From Martinezella tropici (lineage in GTDB: Bacteria; Pseudomonadota; Alphaproteobacteria; Rhizobiales; Rhizobiaceae): a DNA stretch of 64,000 bases. A program made the position numbers and the translations under genes. Numbering within the stretch: position 1 is the stretch's first letter; each line of letters starts with the position of its first letter. The notes beneath the pieces were generated by a model. That model was not told the DNA's origin and did no database searches. It saw nothing but the letters and a program-made list of their open reading frames with translations. The stretch lies in the NCBI RefSeq assembly GCF_003287875.1, contig NZ_QMKK01000058.1, positions 1 to 64,000 of the forward strand. The letters are read 5' to 3'. Below, in pieces: positions 42,362-52,600 of this stretch.

Positions 42362-43512
42362 ACCGTCCTCTGCGCATCGCCATGCTCGCCCATTCGACCA
42401 ATCCGCGCGGCGGCGTTGTCCACGCCATGCAGCTTTCCGAGGCACTGACGGCGCTGGGCCATGACGTCGTCCTGCACGCTCCCGATTCCAAAGGAAACGG
42501 TTTTTTCCGCAAGGCGGAATGTGGCGCGATGCCGTTTCCCGTCGGCCCCACCGTCTCCGACGTGACCGCCATGGTAGAACAGCGGATCGCAGACTATGTG
42601 CGGCATTTCGAAAAGCCGGCAGCGCGCGCATTCGACGTCTTCCACGCCCATGACGGCATTTCCGGCAATGCGATGGCGGTGCTGAAGCAACGTGGCTTCA
42701 TCCGACGATATGCACGAACCGTCCACCATGTCGATCAGTTCGCCGATCCGCGGCTGATGGAATTGCAGGACCGTTCCGTCGATGAGGCCGCCCTCTTCTT
42801 CACCGTCAGCGCCAAGTGGCAGCACTATCTGGAGGGAAAAGGAAAATCGGCATCCGTCGTCGGCAACGGCGTCGATACCACACGTTATTCGCCGAACTGG
42901 AGCGGGGAGCAGACGGCACTGAGGGATCGTCTCAAACTTCCCGCAGGCCCCTTATTCCTCAGTATCGGTGGGGTGGAAGCCCGCAAGAACACGATCGGTA
43001 TCCTCGATGCCTTCCGGCAATTGCGCGCCGTACAGCCGGAAGCGCAGCTGGTGATCGCCGGCGGCGCGTCGCTGCTGGACCACGGGGGTTACCAGGATGA
43101 ATTCCGCTCTGAACTGGCGCTGCTGCGCGAACATGCCTCCGCCGTCCACCTCATCGGCCCGGTCGCCGACGAGGACATGCCGAACCTTTACCGTCTCGCG
43201 GATGCGCTGGTCTTCCCCTCGCTGAACGAGGGCTTCGGGCTCGTGGTTCTGGAGGCGATGGCGAGCGGCGTGCCAGTTATCGTCTCGTCGATCGCGCCGT
43301 TCACCGAATATCTCGCCGGCGACGATGTCATCTGGTGCGACCCGCGTCATTCGGCCTCGATCGCCGAAGCCATGGCGCTGGCCCTCGTCCCGCAAATCCG
43401 CAACCGCGTCATCCCGCGAGGGCTGGACGTGGCCGGCCGGTTTTCCTGGCGGCGTGTCGCCGAAGCCCACCTTGTCGCATACGCAACCTTGAAGGAGACT
43501 ACCGATGCCTGA
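42358..43512 (+). CDS. MSMEG_0565-family glycosyltransferase
   Basis: This 384-residue GT4-type retaining glycosyltransferase has the N-terminal AMLAHSTNPRGGVVHAMQLSEAL and FHAHDGISG. The C-terminal donor-binding half includes LSIGGVEARKNT and PSLNEGFGLVVLEAMASGVPVI with the EX7E motif. The ATG overlaps the previous stop. Its presence suggests the Nit1C product or intermediate is glycosylated. Donor and acceptor are unknown. Confidence 0.88.
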   Translation: MNRPLRIAMLAHSTNPRGGVVHAMQLSEALTALGHDVVLHAPDSKGNGFFRKAECGAMPFPVGPTVSDVTAMVEQRIADYVRHFEKPAARAFDVFHAHDGISGNAMAVLKQRGFIRRYARTVHHVDQFADPRLMELQDRSVDEAALFFTVSAKWQHYLEGKGKSASVVGNGVDTTRYSPNWSGEQTALRDRLKLPAGPLFLSIGGVEARKNTIGILDAFRQLRAVQPEAQLVIAGGASLLDHGGYQDEFRSELALLREHASAVHLIGPVADEDMPNLYRLADALVFPSLNEGFGLVVLEAMASGVPVIVSSIAPFTEYLAGDDVIWCDPRHSASIAEAMALALVPQIRNRVIPRGLDVAGRFSWRRVAEAHLVAYATLKETTDA

Positions 43513-43792
43513 AATGCGCTTTGTCATAACGTGGCCCGATGGTCAGGAAGAGAGCTGCTACTCTCCTTCGCTGATCATCCGTGAGTTTTTCACCGAAGGA
43601 GAAAGCTATCCGGTGGCGGATTTCGTCGACCGCAGCCGCAAGGCTCTCAAGATCGCAAGCGATCGGGTGGAGGCGAAGTACGGGTTCGCCTGTTCGTCCG
43701 CGAACGACCAGCTTGCCCGCATAGAAAGTGCCGCCGAACCCTTCCTGAAGGACGCGGGCGCCCGCGTCCGCTGCGATACCTTTATTCTCTGA
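43505..43792 (+). CDS. MSMEG_0570-family nitrogen starvation protein
   Basis: This 95-residue protein of the Nit1C cluster has MRFVITWPDGQEESCYSPSL at the start, then REFFTEGESYPVADFVDRSRKAL and a C-terminal AGARVRCDTF. There is no catalytic motif; it may be a small accessory or regulatory subunit. It overlaps the end of the glycosyltransferase gene by eight bases. Confidence 0.88.
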   Translation: MPEMRFVITWPDGQEESCYSPSLIIREFFTEGESYPVADFVDRSRKALKIASDRVEAKYGFACSSANDQLARIESAAEPFLKDAGARVRCDTFIL

Positions 43793-43804
43793 GAGGATCA
43801 GTCG

Positions 43805-45085
43805 ATGCCCCATAATCTCAAGCAGCATTATTCTGCAGTTGTCGTCGGTGGAGGTCAGGCCGGGCTTTCCGCCAGTCATTACCTCAAGAAACACGGCATC
43901 GATCACGTCGTCTTCGAGAAGAAGACCATCACTCACAAATGGAAGGACGAACGTTGGGATGCATTCTGCCTGGTGACGCCGAACTGGCAATGCCAGCTTC
44001 CCGACCACCCGTATGACGGGGACGATCCGCATGGCTTCATGGTCAAGGACGAGATAATCGCCTATGTCGAGCGCTTCATCAAAAAGGTCGATGCGCCGGT
44101 CGTTGAGAATACCACCGTTAGATTGGTCGAACGTATGCCACACGGCGCGTTCAGCGTCGAAACATCGGCAGGGACCGTGACGGCGGACAGCGTCGTGCTA
44201 GCGACCAGCCTTTATGCTCGGCCGGCAATCCCGCGCGCCGCCGAGCGGCTGCCGGACGAGATCCTGCAGCTTCACACAGTCGATTATCGCAATCCGCAGC
44301 AACTGCCGGAAGGCGCGGTGATCGTCGTTGGCTCCGGCCAGTCCGGCTGCCAGATCGCCGAGGACCTGCATCTCGCCGGTCGCAAAGTGCACATGGTCAC
44401 CGGCAACGCACCGCGATGCGCCCGTTTCTATCGCGGCCGGGACGTCGTCGACTGGCTCTCGGATGTTGGGCAATACGAGATCACCGTCGAACATGACGGG
44501 ATGACCAAGAAGAAGCACGATACCAACCACTACCTCACTGGCCGTGACGGCGGGCGCGATCTCGACCTCAGGAAATTCGCGCTTGAGGGGATGAAGCTGT
44601 ACGGCCGGATGGAGGGCGTGTCTGGCGGCAAGATGCTGTTTGCGCCGAACCTCAAGGCCAATCTCGATAATGCCGACCGGGTCTATAATGGCATCAACGC
44701 CCTGATCGACAAGCATATCGCCGCCCATAACATCGATGCGCCACCGGCCAGCGTCTATTCTCCCCTATGGGAACCGGCGTCGGAACCGGCGGAACTCGAC
44801 CTTGCCGCCGAAGGCATCTCGTCCGTCATCTGGGCTACGGGTTTCACACCGGACTGGTCCTATGTCGGACTGCCGATCTTCGATGGCACCGGCTATCCAG
44901 TCCAGCGACGCGGTGTGACGGGTATAGACGGTGTCTATGTGCTCGGCCTGCCATGGCTCTGGACCTGGGGCTCGGGTCGCTTTCTGGCGGTGGGCAAGGA
45001 TGCGGAACACGTGGTCGGCCACCTGGCGGGCTACCTTGAGAGGGCCGACGAGAAGTCCTTCAGACAAACCGCGACGGGTCGATGA
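43805..45085 (+). CDS. MSMEG_0569-family flavin-dependent oxidoreductase
   Basis: This 426-residue flavoprotein resembles Baeyer-Villiger/N-hydroxylating monooxygenases. The FAD loop is AVVVGGGQAGLSASHYLKKHG and the NADPH loop is VIVVGSGQSGCQIAEDL. The end has IWATGFTPDWSYVGLP and GVYVLGLPWLWTWGSGRFLAVG. N-oxidation of an amine is plausible within a Nit1C pathway but unproven. It follows the small 0570 gene by 12 bases. Confidence 0.9.
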   Translation: MPHNLKQHYSAVVVGGGQAGLSASHYLKKHGIDHVVFEKKTITHKWKDERWDAFCLVTPNWQCQLPDHPYDGDDPHGFMVKDEIIAYVERFIKKVDAPVVENTTVRLVERMPHGAFSVETSAGTVTADSVVLATSLYARPAIPRAAERLPDEILQLHTVDYRNPQQLPEGAVIVVGSGQSGCQIAEDLHLAGRKVHMVTGNAPRCARFYRGRDVVDWLSDVGQYEITVEHDGMTKKKHDTNHYLTGRDGGRDLDLRKFALEGMKLYGRMEGVSGGKMLFAPNLKANLDNADRVYNGINALIDKHIAAHNIDAPPASVYSPLWEPASEPAELDLAAEGISSVIWATGFTPDWSYVGLPIFDGTGYPVQRRGVTGIDGVYVLGLPWLWTWGSGRFLAVGKDAEHVVGHLAGYLERADEKSFRQTATGR

Positions 45086-45089
45086 TCAG

Positions 45090-45935
45090 ATGAGTGTCGC
45101 ATTTCTCAATACCTCGACGAAAACGTCCGCCAAGCGCGAGCTGATGGAGCGCGCGCTTGATCCCCATATCCTTCTCGGCATGCCGCATCTCAATCCTTTT
45201 GGCCTGTCCGAGACATGGCTGATGAAAGAGCTCGGACATCGCCACTGGCTGATGCTAGCGCAGCAAATGGACATGGAAGACGCCGACTTCCGGACGCCCG
45301 ATGGACGCGAGGCATATGCCGCGATCTGTGCCACATCGCTTATGCAGGCGCGCCTTGAATTGGCCAGAGCCAACGATGTGCTGGTCGTTCATTCCTCTAT
45401 GTCGCAAGTGTCTCGCACACAGCACGCCAGCATCCACTATGTGTCTATTGATGCCGGTATAATTGCTGTTGTCGAAATCCTGTCGGCGTTCGTTGCGAGA
45501 GAAACAGGCGGCGACAACCGATCGCTGACCAGGATGGGAGTGACCACGGGCCTGGCCCAGCCTCGCCTCTCCAATTCCCTTGCTGCAGCGGCAGCGGCGT
45601 TCCGGCGCGGTCAATCAGATGTTGTCTCCGATATCTCCCTAGCAGAGCTTAGGCTTTCCAGAACAATGATCATCCGTCCGAGTCTCCAAGAGGAATTCAA
45701 CGGCGCGGGACTGCTCTATTTTGCAAATTTCCAGGCACTTGCCATGAGAGCGATCGAGGATACTCTGCCGCCGTCCCAACTGATGCGGCGCAACGTATTT
45801 TTCAACGGCAATATCAATCCCGGAGAGGCAATCGAACTCAAGGTTCGAAGTTCGGATGATAACGTCAGATGGATTGTCGAATTTTATCGAACAGACGGGT
45901 CAAGACTGGGCTTAGTCACAACGTGGTTTGCCTAG
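45090..45935 (+). CDS. Pnap_2097/LnmK-like biosynthetic protein
   Basis: This 281-residue protein starts at ATG 45090, four bases after the flavoprotein stop. It has HILLGMPHLNPFGLSETWLMKELGHRHWLMLA, the signature I associate with the Pnap_2097 family. That family relates to LnmK, a hot-dog-fold acyltransferase/decarboxylase of polyketide assembly. The C-terminal INPGEAIELKVRSSDDNVRWIVEFYRTDGS fits the fold. No acyl carrier protein is adjacent. Its linkage here suggests the pathway makes or modifies an acyl product; that is inference. Confidence 0.7.
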   Translation: MSVAFLNTSTKTSAKRELMERALDPHILLGMPHLNPFGLSETWLMKELGHRHWLMLAQQMDMEDADFRTPDGREAYAAICATSLMQARLELARANDVLVVHSSMSQVSRTQHASIHYVSIDAGIIAVVEILSAFVARETGGDNRSLTRMGVTTGLAQPRLSNSLAAAAAAFRRGQSDVVSDISLAELRLSRTMIIRPSLQEEFNGAGLLYFANFQALAMRAIEDTLPPSQLMRRNVFFNGNINPGEAIELKVRSSDDNVRWIVEFYRTDGSRLGLVTTWFA

Positions 45936-46151
45936 GTGTATTTACTAGGGTCGAGACCCATCGAAATCACTAGTGCCCGACAATGGGCATCTGGCGTTTC
46001 TCAGCCTCGTCGCTCTGCTCGACGAATTACACCGGGGAAGCCTCCGCTTCGTGCCTTAAAATCATCAGCGCTCTGTTGGCCGTCAAACGAATTTTTGCAA
46101 CAGAACCATCCTGACAATATCCCGAACGAACCGCACCAATCCTAGGGCAGG

Positions 46152-47504
46152 TCAGATAGGCGTGTTGCTGAGGCTCGGACCGTGAGCCAGATTGGGAATC
46201 CTGAGCTCAGCGATGAGCCCTCCGGTCTCTCGGCGACACAATTGCGTCGTTCCTTTGTGTGACCGTGCAATGTCTGCGACGATTGAAAGCCCCAGTCCGA
46301 AACCTGCGTCGGAATCTTTTCGTGCGGCGTCTACCTTGAAGAACGGTTCGAAGACTTTTTCGCGCAGGCTATCGGGAATGCCTGGGCCGTCATCAATCAC
46401 GCGGATCGTAAAACCTTCGGCTTCCCCGATGAGTTGCACATCGACTTGCTGCGCAAACTTCACGGCATTGGCGCAGAGGTTGGTCACGGCGCGTGTGATG
46501 GAGGTGGGACGGCAATGGGCGATCAGCTTGTTAGGCCCGGCATAACTTATCTTGAACCCGACGTCGGAAAAGTCGCTGCACACCGTCTGCAGAATGCTGG
46601 CCACATCGACACGCTCAATCTCTTCGGTTGCATAGTCATCGCGCAGGTAATTGAGGCTTTCGGTCAGAAGCTTGTCTATATGGTCTATATCGGCCAGTAG
46701 CATCTCCCGCACGCTGTTGTCCTCCATTCGTTCGGTGCGCAATCTAAGCCTCGTCAGCGGCGTTCTGACATCATGACTGATCCCGCGCAGCATGCGCGTG
46801 CGCGCTTCGACCATGGTTTGGATGCGGTTGTGCATTCCATTCAACGCTCTTGCGAGCGATGTGATCTCGATCGAACCACGCTCTTCGAATATTTGGGACC
46901 CATCGTTGATATCGGCTTCTATCGCCGCCTTCGAGATCCTCTTAATCGGCTCGGTTACAGTCTTTATCGCAAAGACAAAGAAGAAGGTGATCAATGTAAT
47001 AACTGCGGTAAAGTAATAAAAGCCTTGAGTCAGGAACGTGGTCGTCAAAATCGCATCCGGAAAGCCAAAGAAGAGAAGCATAGTGTCATCGTCGACGCTT
47101 TCCGCGATGACGCGGCGGCCATCCTTGAAGGCGCGCCATCCGCCAAGCGGCGGATCGCCATCGGGCGGGAATAGAAAGTCAACCGTCTTCTCCGCAATTC
47201 CCTGCATTTCCGGAGAGGTGGTAAAGCTCTCGACGACAGAATTTGGGGCCAGAGAGACGTCGAGCCCGGCGCGATGCGCGTTCTCCAGGATGATATTGCG
47301 CTCCGACGCCGGTGCATTGCTCAACAAGGTCGCGATCGTCTTGACCTGTTCCGCAGCATTCTCGAGGTTCGGAACCGCGTAGCTGTCTCTGACGCGTTTT
47401 TCCAGCGTTCTTCCGCCGAAAATGACGACCACCAAAGCCGCGAGAATGATGACGATGATCTGTCCGCGAAGCGTCTTCGGCATGGTGAGCTGACGTCTAG
47501 GCAT
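46152..47504 (-). CDS. Sensor histidine kinase for RND efflux
   Basis: This membrane kinase of 450 residues starts at ATG 47504. It has TM1 (TLRGQIIVIILAALVVVIFG), a periplasmic domain of about 130 residues, TM2 (GFYYFTAVITLITFFFVFAI), HAMP, then His in RMLRGISHDVRTPLTRLRLR. The ATPase motifs are NLCANAVKFA, DDGPGIP and GFGLGLSIV. It overlaps the response regulator stop by eight bases, making a cognate pair. The divergent RND operon suggests it senses envelope or drug stress. Confidence 0.9.
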   Translation of the reverse strand: MPRRQLTMPKTLRGQIIVIILAALVVVIFGGRTLEKRVRDSYAVPNLENAAEQVKTIATLLSNAPASERNIILENAHRAGLDVSLAPNSVVESFTTSPEMQGIAEKTVDFLFPPDGDPPLGGWRAFKDGRRVIAESVDDDTMLLFFGFPDAILTTTFLTQGFYYFTAVITLITFFFVFAIKTVTEPIKRISKAAIEADINDGSQIFEERGSIEITSLARALNGMHNRIQTMVEARTRMLRGISHDVRTPLTRLRLRTERMEDNSVREMLLADIDHIDKLLTESLNYLRDDYATEEIERVDVASILQTVCSDFSDVGFKISYAGPNKLIAHCRPTSITRAVTNLCANAVKFAQQVDVQLIGEAEGFTIRVIDDGPGIPDSLREKVFEPFFKVDAARKDSDAGFGLGLSIVADIARSHKGTTQLCRRETGGLIAELRIPNLAHGPSLSNTPI

Positions 47505-48243
47505 CAATTTCTTCCACGACTGCGGTGAATATATAACCACCGAGACGAACTGTTTTGAGAAGCACGGGATCTTTGGGGTCTGCCTCGATCTTCTGCCTCA
47601 GCCGGCTGATGTGAACATCGATGCTTCGTTCTACTGGTCCGGCAAGACCGGCATGGGTGACAGCCAGCAACTGTTCTCGTGTCAAAACGCGGCCCGGATT
47701 GGCGCAGAATGCCATAAGCAGATCGAATTCGTGGGTGGTCATCGCGACGCGCGCATTGCTAGGGTCATGAACCTGACGGCGAACGGGATCGACCCGCCAG
47801 CCATCAAACCGGAACTGACGCTTGCGGGGAGTGTCGCTTTTGCTGGGAGCGAGCCTTGCTCGCCGAAGCAGTGCCTTGATCCGTGCGGTCAATTCTCTCA
47901 AAATAAAGGGCTTCGTGACATAGTCGTCCGCGCCTATTTCCAGACCGATAATGCGGTCAATGTCACTGCTGACCGATGTCAGTATGAGGATCGGGATATC
48001 GCTCGACGCCCGCAATCTGCGGCAAATACTGAAGCCATCCTCGCCTGGAAGCATGACATCCAGCAAAACCAGGCTGAAATCCATCGCCCGCATCTTGGCA
48101 TCCATGGTGGATCCATCGCCTGCGATTTCGACCAGCATACCCTGCTCGATCAGACTGACGCGCACCATATCGGCAATCTGGGCATCATCTTCAACCACAA
48201 GAATACGAGGCGTCTCCAGCCCTGTTCGTCCGTTCTGATCCAT
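47497..48243 (-). CDS. OmpR-family response regulator
   Basis: This 248-residue regulator has a receiver with Glu18/Asp19/Asp20 (ILVVEDDAQ), Asp62 (LVLLDVMLPGEDGF), TSV and Lys in YVTKPF. The C-terminal winged helix includes MTTHEFDLLMAFCANPGRVLTREQLL, then VERSIDVHISRLRQKIE and TVRLGGYIF. It probably activates or represses the divergent efflux operon, where a 14-bp inverted repeat lies. It is co-translated with the kinase. Confidence 0.92.
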   Translation of the reverse strand: MDQNGRTGLETPRILVVEDDAQIADMVRVSLIEQGMLVEIAGDGSTMDAKMRAMDFSLVLLDVMLPGEDGFSICRRLRASSDIPILILTSVSSDIDRIIGLEIGADDYVTKPFILRELTARIKALLRRARLAPSKSDTPRKRQFRFDGWRVDPVRRQVHDPSNARVAMTTHEFDLLMAFCANPGRVLTREQLLAVTHAGLAGPVERSIDVHISRLRQKIEADPKDPVLLKTVRLGGYIFTAVVEEIDA

Positions 48244-48325
48244 CGCATCCTCACCTTTGCCGGGCTCTGCCCTCGAGCCCAGTTCGATCTAGCATAGCAG
48301 TGCCGGTCATTCGGCGGCGTTAATA

Positions 48326-48379
48326 TTAAGTTTTGTTTCAAACGCGGTGTCCGACCTCCTCTTCAGAAACAAAACTTAA
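48326..48379. promoter_or_regulatory. 14-bp inverted repeat between the OmpR/kinase and RND operons
   Basis: TTAAGTTTTGTTTC (48326-48339) and GAAACAAAACTTAA (48366-48379) are perfect inverted copies 26 bases apart. The element lies in the 358-base divergent gap, close to the regulator gene. A dimeric regulator binding site is likely; a transcript hairpin is possible. The rest of the gap holds no gene. Confidence 0.65.
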
Positions 48380-48601
48380 CACAACTCAATACATTGGACG
48401 CACACCATATGGGACATACCGATCGTGCGATCCGCTCCGCTCGGTCAGGACGCACGCCTGTCAAAATGGAGTGCTCATGTCCCCGCCCACCTCAATGAAG
48501 ACTCGCCGTCCGGCGACAGCACGGCACGCAATGTCTCCTTGGCCATCTTCTGTGCCGGCCCTCGGTATCGAAATAGCATCCCTGAACCTGTCGGGGACGC
48601 C

Positions 48602-49681
48602 ATGATGACGACCAATGCATTTATCTGCAGCATAGCAGCCGTCGCTGTCCTTCTCAGCGCCTGCTCCGACGAGGAGCAGCCAGCCAAAGCTCCCCGTCCG
48701 ATTCGCGGTGTGGCCGTCAAATCGGAACTTCTCGGTGACACCTTCAGCCAAACGGGTGAGATCCGCCCTCGGTACGAAACGCCGATGAGCTTCAGACTCG
48801 ACGGGCTCTTGGTGTCTCGCGTCGATAATGGCTCGGAAGTCAAGGCCGGGGATGTTATCGCATCAATCGACAAGACACCGGCCCTCAACAACGTCGCATC
48901 TGCCAAAGCGCAGCTCGATGCAGCGACCTCGGACGTATCGATCGCCGAGCTCACGGCGAGGCGCAACTGGGAGCTCTTTTCCAAGAATGCCGTTTCGCGG
49001 GCACAGGTGCAGCAAGGAGATGCCAATCTTCAGGCCGCCAAGGCGAAGTTTCAAGTCGCATCCGCATCGCTCGCCAATGCCGAACAGGCACTTTCCTACA
49101 CTGAGCTGCAGGCAGGTAGGGACGGCATCATATCCGGGGTCTCCGCCAGTATCGGACAGGTCGTCTCCGCAGGTCAGACAATCCTGACGCTTAGCTCCAA
49201 CACCGAGCTCGACGCTGTCTTCGACGTACCGGAACAACTTCTCAGCGAGGACCTCGCCAACAGCGACGTCGGCATCAGCCTGGTCTCGGATCCCACGACA
49301 ACCGCAACCGGCAAGGTGCGCGAAGTGACTCCAATGGCAGATACCGCAACACGCACCTACCGAGTTAAGATCGGGCTGCAGGTTCGCTCCGATCAATTCC
49401 CGCTCGGCGCCGCAATCAACGGCAGGGTCATTCTGTCGGCAAAGCATCTTTTCAAGATCCCAGCCTCCGCCCTGACCAATGCCGGCGGGAAGCAGGCCGT
49501 GTTCGTATACAACGCCAATCAGAAATCTCTCCAGCTTCGTCCAGTGAAGATCGAGCGCTATGCGGACCACGACATGTATGTCTCGGACGGTTTGGCCGAC
49601 GGCGAAATCGTCGCGACGGCTGGCGTCAGCAAGCTACGCGATGGCGAAGCTGTAACCGTAGAAGAGGACGCTCGGCCATGA
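48602..49681 (+). CDS. RND efflux periplasmic adaptor lipoprotein
   Basis: This 359-residue membrane-fusion protein has the lipoprotein signal ICSIAAVAVLLSAC, with the acylated Cys of LSAC. Domains in order are the barrel/lipoyl half (PMSFRLDGLLVSRVDNGSEVKAGD), the coiled-coil hairpin (SAKAQLDAATSDVSIAELTARRNWELF to QQGDANLQAAKAKFQVASASLANAEQAL), the second lipoyl half (GIISGVSASIGQVVSAGQ), and the beta-barrel and membrane-proximal parts. It links the RND pump to an outer-membrane channel. ATG 48602 is chosen over ATG 48605. The stop overlaps the pump's start. Confidence 0.92.
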   Translation: MMTTNAFICSIAAVAVLLSACSDEEQPAKAPRPIRGVAVKSELLGDTFSQTGEIRPRYETPMSFRLDGLLVSRVDNGSEVKAGDVIASIDKTPALNNVASAKAQLDAATSDVSIAELTARRNWELFSKNAVSRAQVQQGDANLQAAKAKFQVASASLANAEQALSYTELQAGRDGIISGVSASIGQVVSAGQTILTLSSNTELDAVFDVPEQLLSEDLANSDVGISLVSDPTTTATGKVREVTPMADTATRTYRVKIGLQVRSDQFPLGAAINGRVILSAKHLFKIPASALTNAGGKQAVFVYNANQKSLQLRPVKIERYADHDMYVSDGLADGEIVATAGVSKLRDGEAVTVEEDARP

Positions 49682-52600
49682 ACATAAAAACGTTTTCCGA
49701 GCAGGCGCGTTTCAATCTTTCAAAATGGGCAATCGATCACAAACCGGTCGTTATTTTTCTGATGCTCGCCACGTTGATCGCCGGTGCACTGAGCTACCAA
49801 AAGCTCTCGCGAAACGAAGACCCGCCCTTCACGATCAAGACCATGGTGGTCGGCGCGCGTTGGCCGGGCGCGAGCGTGAGCGACACCGTAAACCTCGTCA
49901 CCGATAAGCTCGAAAAGAAGCTCTCCGAGACACCGCATGTCGACTATACCCAGAGTTATACACGACCGGGTCAGTCTGTCATCATGGTCAATCTGCGTGA
50001 CGATACGCCGCCTGATCAGGTCGACGGCATCTGGTACACGGTTCGCAAGAAGATTTCCGATATTGCCGGCACGCTGCCGGAGGGTGTTCAGGGGCCGTTC
50101 TTCGACGACGAATTTGGAGATACGTTCGGCAGCATCTATGCATTCCGTGCTGAAGGCTTCACGCAGCGTGAGCTCAGGGATCGCGTCGAGGCAATCCGCC
50201 AGGAGGTGCTCGCTCTGCCGGATATTGGCAAGGTAAATATCCTGGGCACACAGGAAGAGCAGATCGTCATTCAATTCTCAACCAGCAGGCTGGCGAGCCT
50301 CGGTATCGACCCATCCGCAGCCATTGAAGCCATCAGGGCTCAAAACGCCGTCAACCCGGTGGGCACCATCGAAACCAGTGAAGAAAAGATCTCCGTCCGG
50401 GTTAGTGGCGCATTTGCCTCCGAGGACAATTTGAGGGATGTGACGCTAAAACTCGGTGGCCGCTATTTTCGCCTGGACTCGATTGCTGACATCTCACGCA
50501 GAATCGCGGATCCAGCAGCCGCAGCCGTGCGTGTCAATGGCAAGGAAACGATCGCGCTTGCGGTGTCGATGGCCAAGGACGGAAACCTCCTCGAATTCGG
50601 CAAGGCGTTGAATGAGCATATGGATGCGATTGCCGCCAAGCTTCCTTATGGCATCGAAATGAATAAGGTAGCGGACCAATCGACAGTTGTTCAGGACGCC
50701 GTCAATGGCTTCATGAAAGTCCTCATCGAAGCCATCGTCATCGTGCTCGGTGTATCGTTCCTATCGCTGGGCTGGCGTGCCGGCCTTGTGATCACGGCAT
50801 CTATTCCACTCGTGCTCGCACTTACCTTCGTCGGCATGGAGATGACCGGCATCGGCCTGCAGCGCATCTCGCTCGGCGCCTTGATCATCGCTTTGGGGCT
50901 GTTGGTCGACGACGCTATGATAACAGTGGAAAGCATGATCTCCTGCCTCGAAAAGGGCAAATCCCGAACGGCCGCCGCAACGCATGCTTATGAGACGACC
51001 GCCTTTCCCATGCTGACAGGCACACTCGTCATGATTGCAGGCTTTCTTCCGATCGGGTTCGCAGCATCAAGCGCCGGGGAATATACGTTTTCCCTGTTCA
51101 TGGTGGTGCTGATCGCACTTCTGTCCTCGTGGATGGTCGCGGTCTTGTTCTCGCCCATCCTCGGCACATGGATATTGCCGCGCAAAATCGCCCACGCTCA
51201 CGATAAGATCAGCCCGACGGCGATCATCTTCCATAAGGTGGTCAAATGGACGATAAGGCATCGGATCATCACAATCGTCAGCGCGTCGACGGCACTTGCA
51301 CTATCAGTCGCCGGCGCAGGTCAGCTGGAACAGCAATTCTTCCCATCGTCCGACAGGCCGGAACTGCTCGTCAGCCTGACCTTGCCTCAGAATGCGTCGC
51401 GTGAAGCAACCGACAGCCGCGCCCGCGAGCTTGAAGCCATTCTGAAAGCAGATCGCAACATCGATCACTTCACAACCTATGTCGGTTCGGGCTCCATTCG
51501 TTTCTATCTACCTATGGATCTCCAACTCGATAACGATAATGTCACTGAAACGGTAGTCGTCGCCAAAAGCGTCGAAAAAAGAGAGGCTGTACGCCGCCAT
51601 ATCGAGACAGTTCTCTCCCACCGCTTCTCTGATCTCGTGACGCGCGTTTCCCCACTCGAGCTGGGTCCGCCGGTGGGATGGCCGTTGAAGTTCAGAGTTT
51701 CGGGTCCAGATTACGAGCAGGTCCGACGTCTCTCGGCAAAAGTCGCGACGATCGTAGCCCAGCATCCCATGACGCGCGACATCAATCTCACCGCCGGCGA
51801 ACCGCAGAAAACGGTGACGATCGACGTCAACCAAGTTCAGGCGCGTGCCTTGGGGATGAGCTCGGAATCGATCGCAGGCGAGGTCGCGGCAACCTATTCA
51901 GGGTCAAAGGTGACGACCGTAAGGGACAAGGACAAGCTGGTCGATGTCTTGGTCAAAGGTGCCGATGCCGAGCGCAAATCGGTTGCCGATATTGGCAATC
52001 TGCAACTACGAGCCAGCGATGGCGGCTATGTGCCGCTGCGCCAAGTGGCAACGATTGCCGATGGCATGGAAGATCCAATCATCTGGCGGCGCCAGGGCCA
52101 ACCGATGATCGTCGTGCAGGCTGATGTCGACAAGACGGCCCAAGCGGCGACGGTTGCCGCCAAGGTCGACCAGCAGCTTGATGCTTTGCGCTCCGATCTT
52201 CCCATGGGCTATTCCATTACCGCAGGCGGCATCACGGAAGAGTCCGAGAAAGGCAACTCATCGATCCTCGCCATCATACCGATGATGTTGTTCGTCATTG
52301 CATTTCTTCTGATCGTCCAGTTGCAGAGCTTCTCTCGAATGGCGGTCGCACTGCTGATGGCGCCGTTCGGACTGATCGGCGTGGTCGCAGCCATGTTGCC
52401 CACGGGCACGCCCATGGGTTTTGTCGCGCAGCTCGGCGTCATCGCCCTATCGGGCATGATCATTCGAAACGCGGTCTTGCTGATCCAGGAGATTGACCAG
52501 AATGTTGCAAACGGCCTGGCTCCCCGCAAGGCGATCATTTCAGCCTCTCTTCATCGTGCCCGCCCGATCCTCTTGACTGCATGCGCTGCGATTCTCGGCA

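Noticed and set aside
40786..42631. Long antisense frames across the Nit1C operon (for example 41261-42631)
   Set aside because: The plus-strand genes are a recognised, coupled operon; the antisense frames lack motifs.
45974..45989. TGCCC-GACAAT-GGGCA hairpin as terminator of the Nit1C operon
   Set aside because: The stem is only five pairs and no T-run follows, so it is too weak to call.
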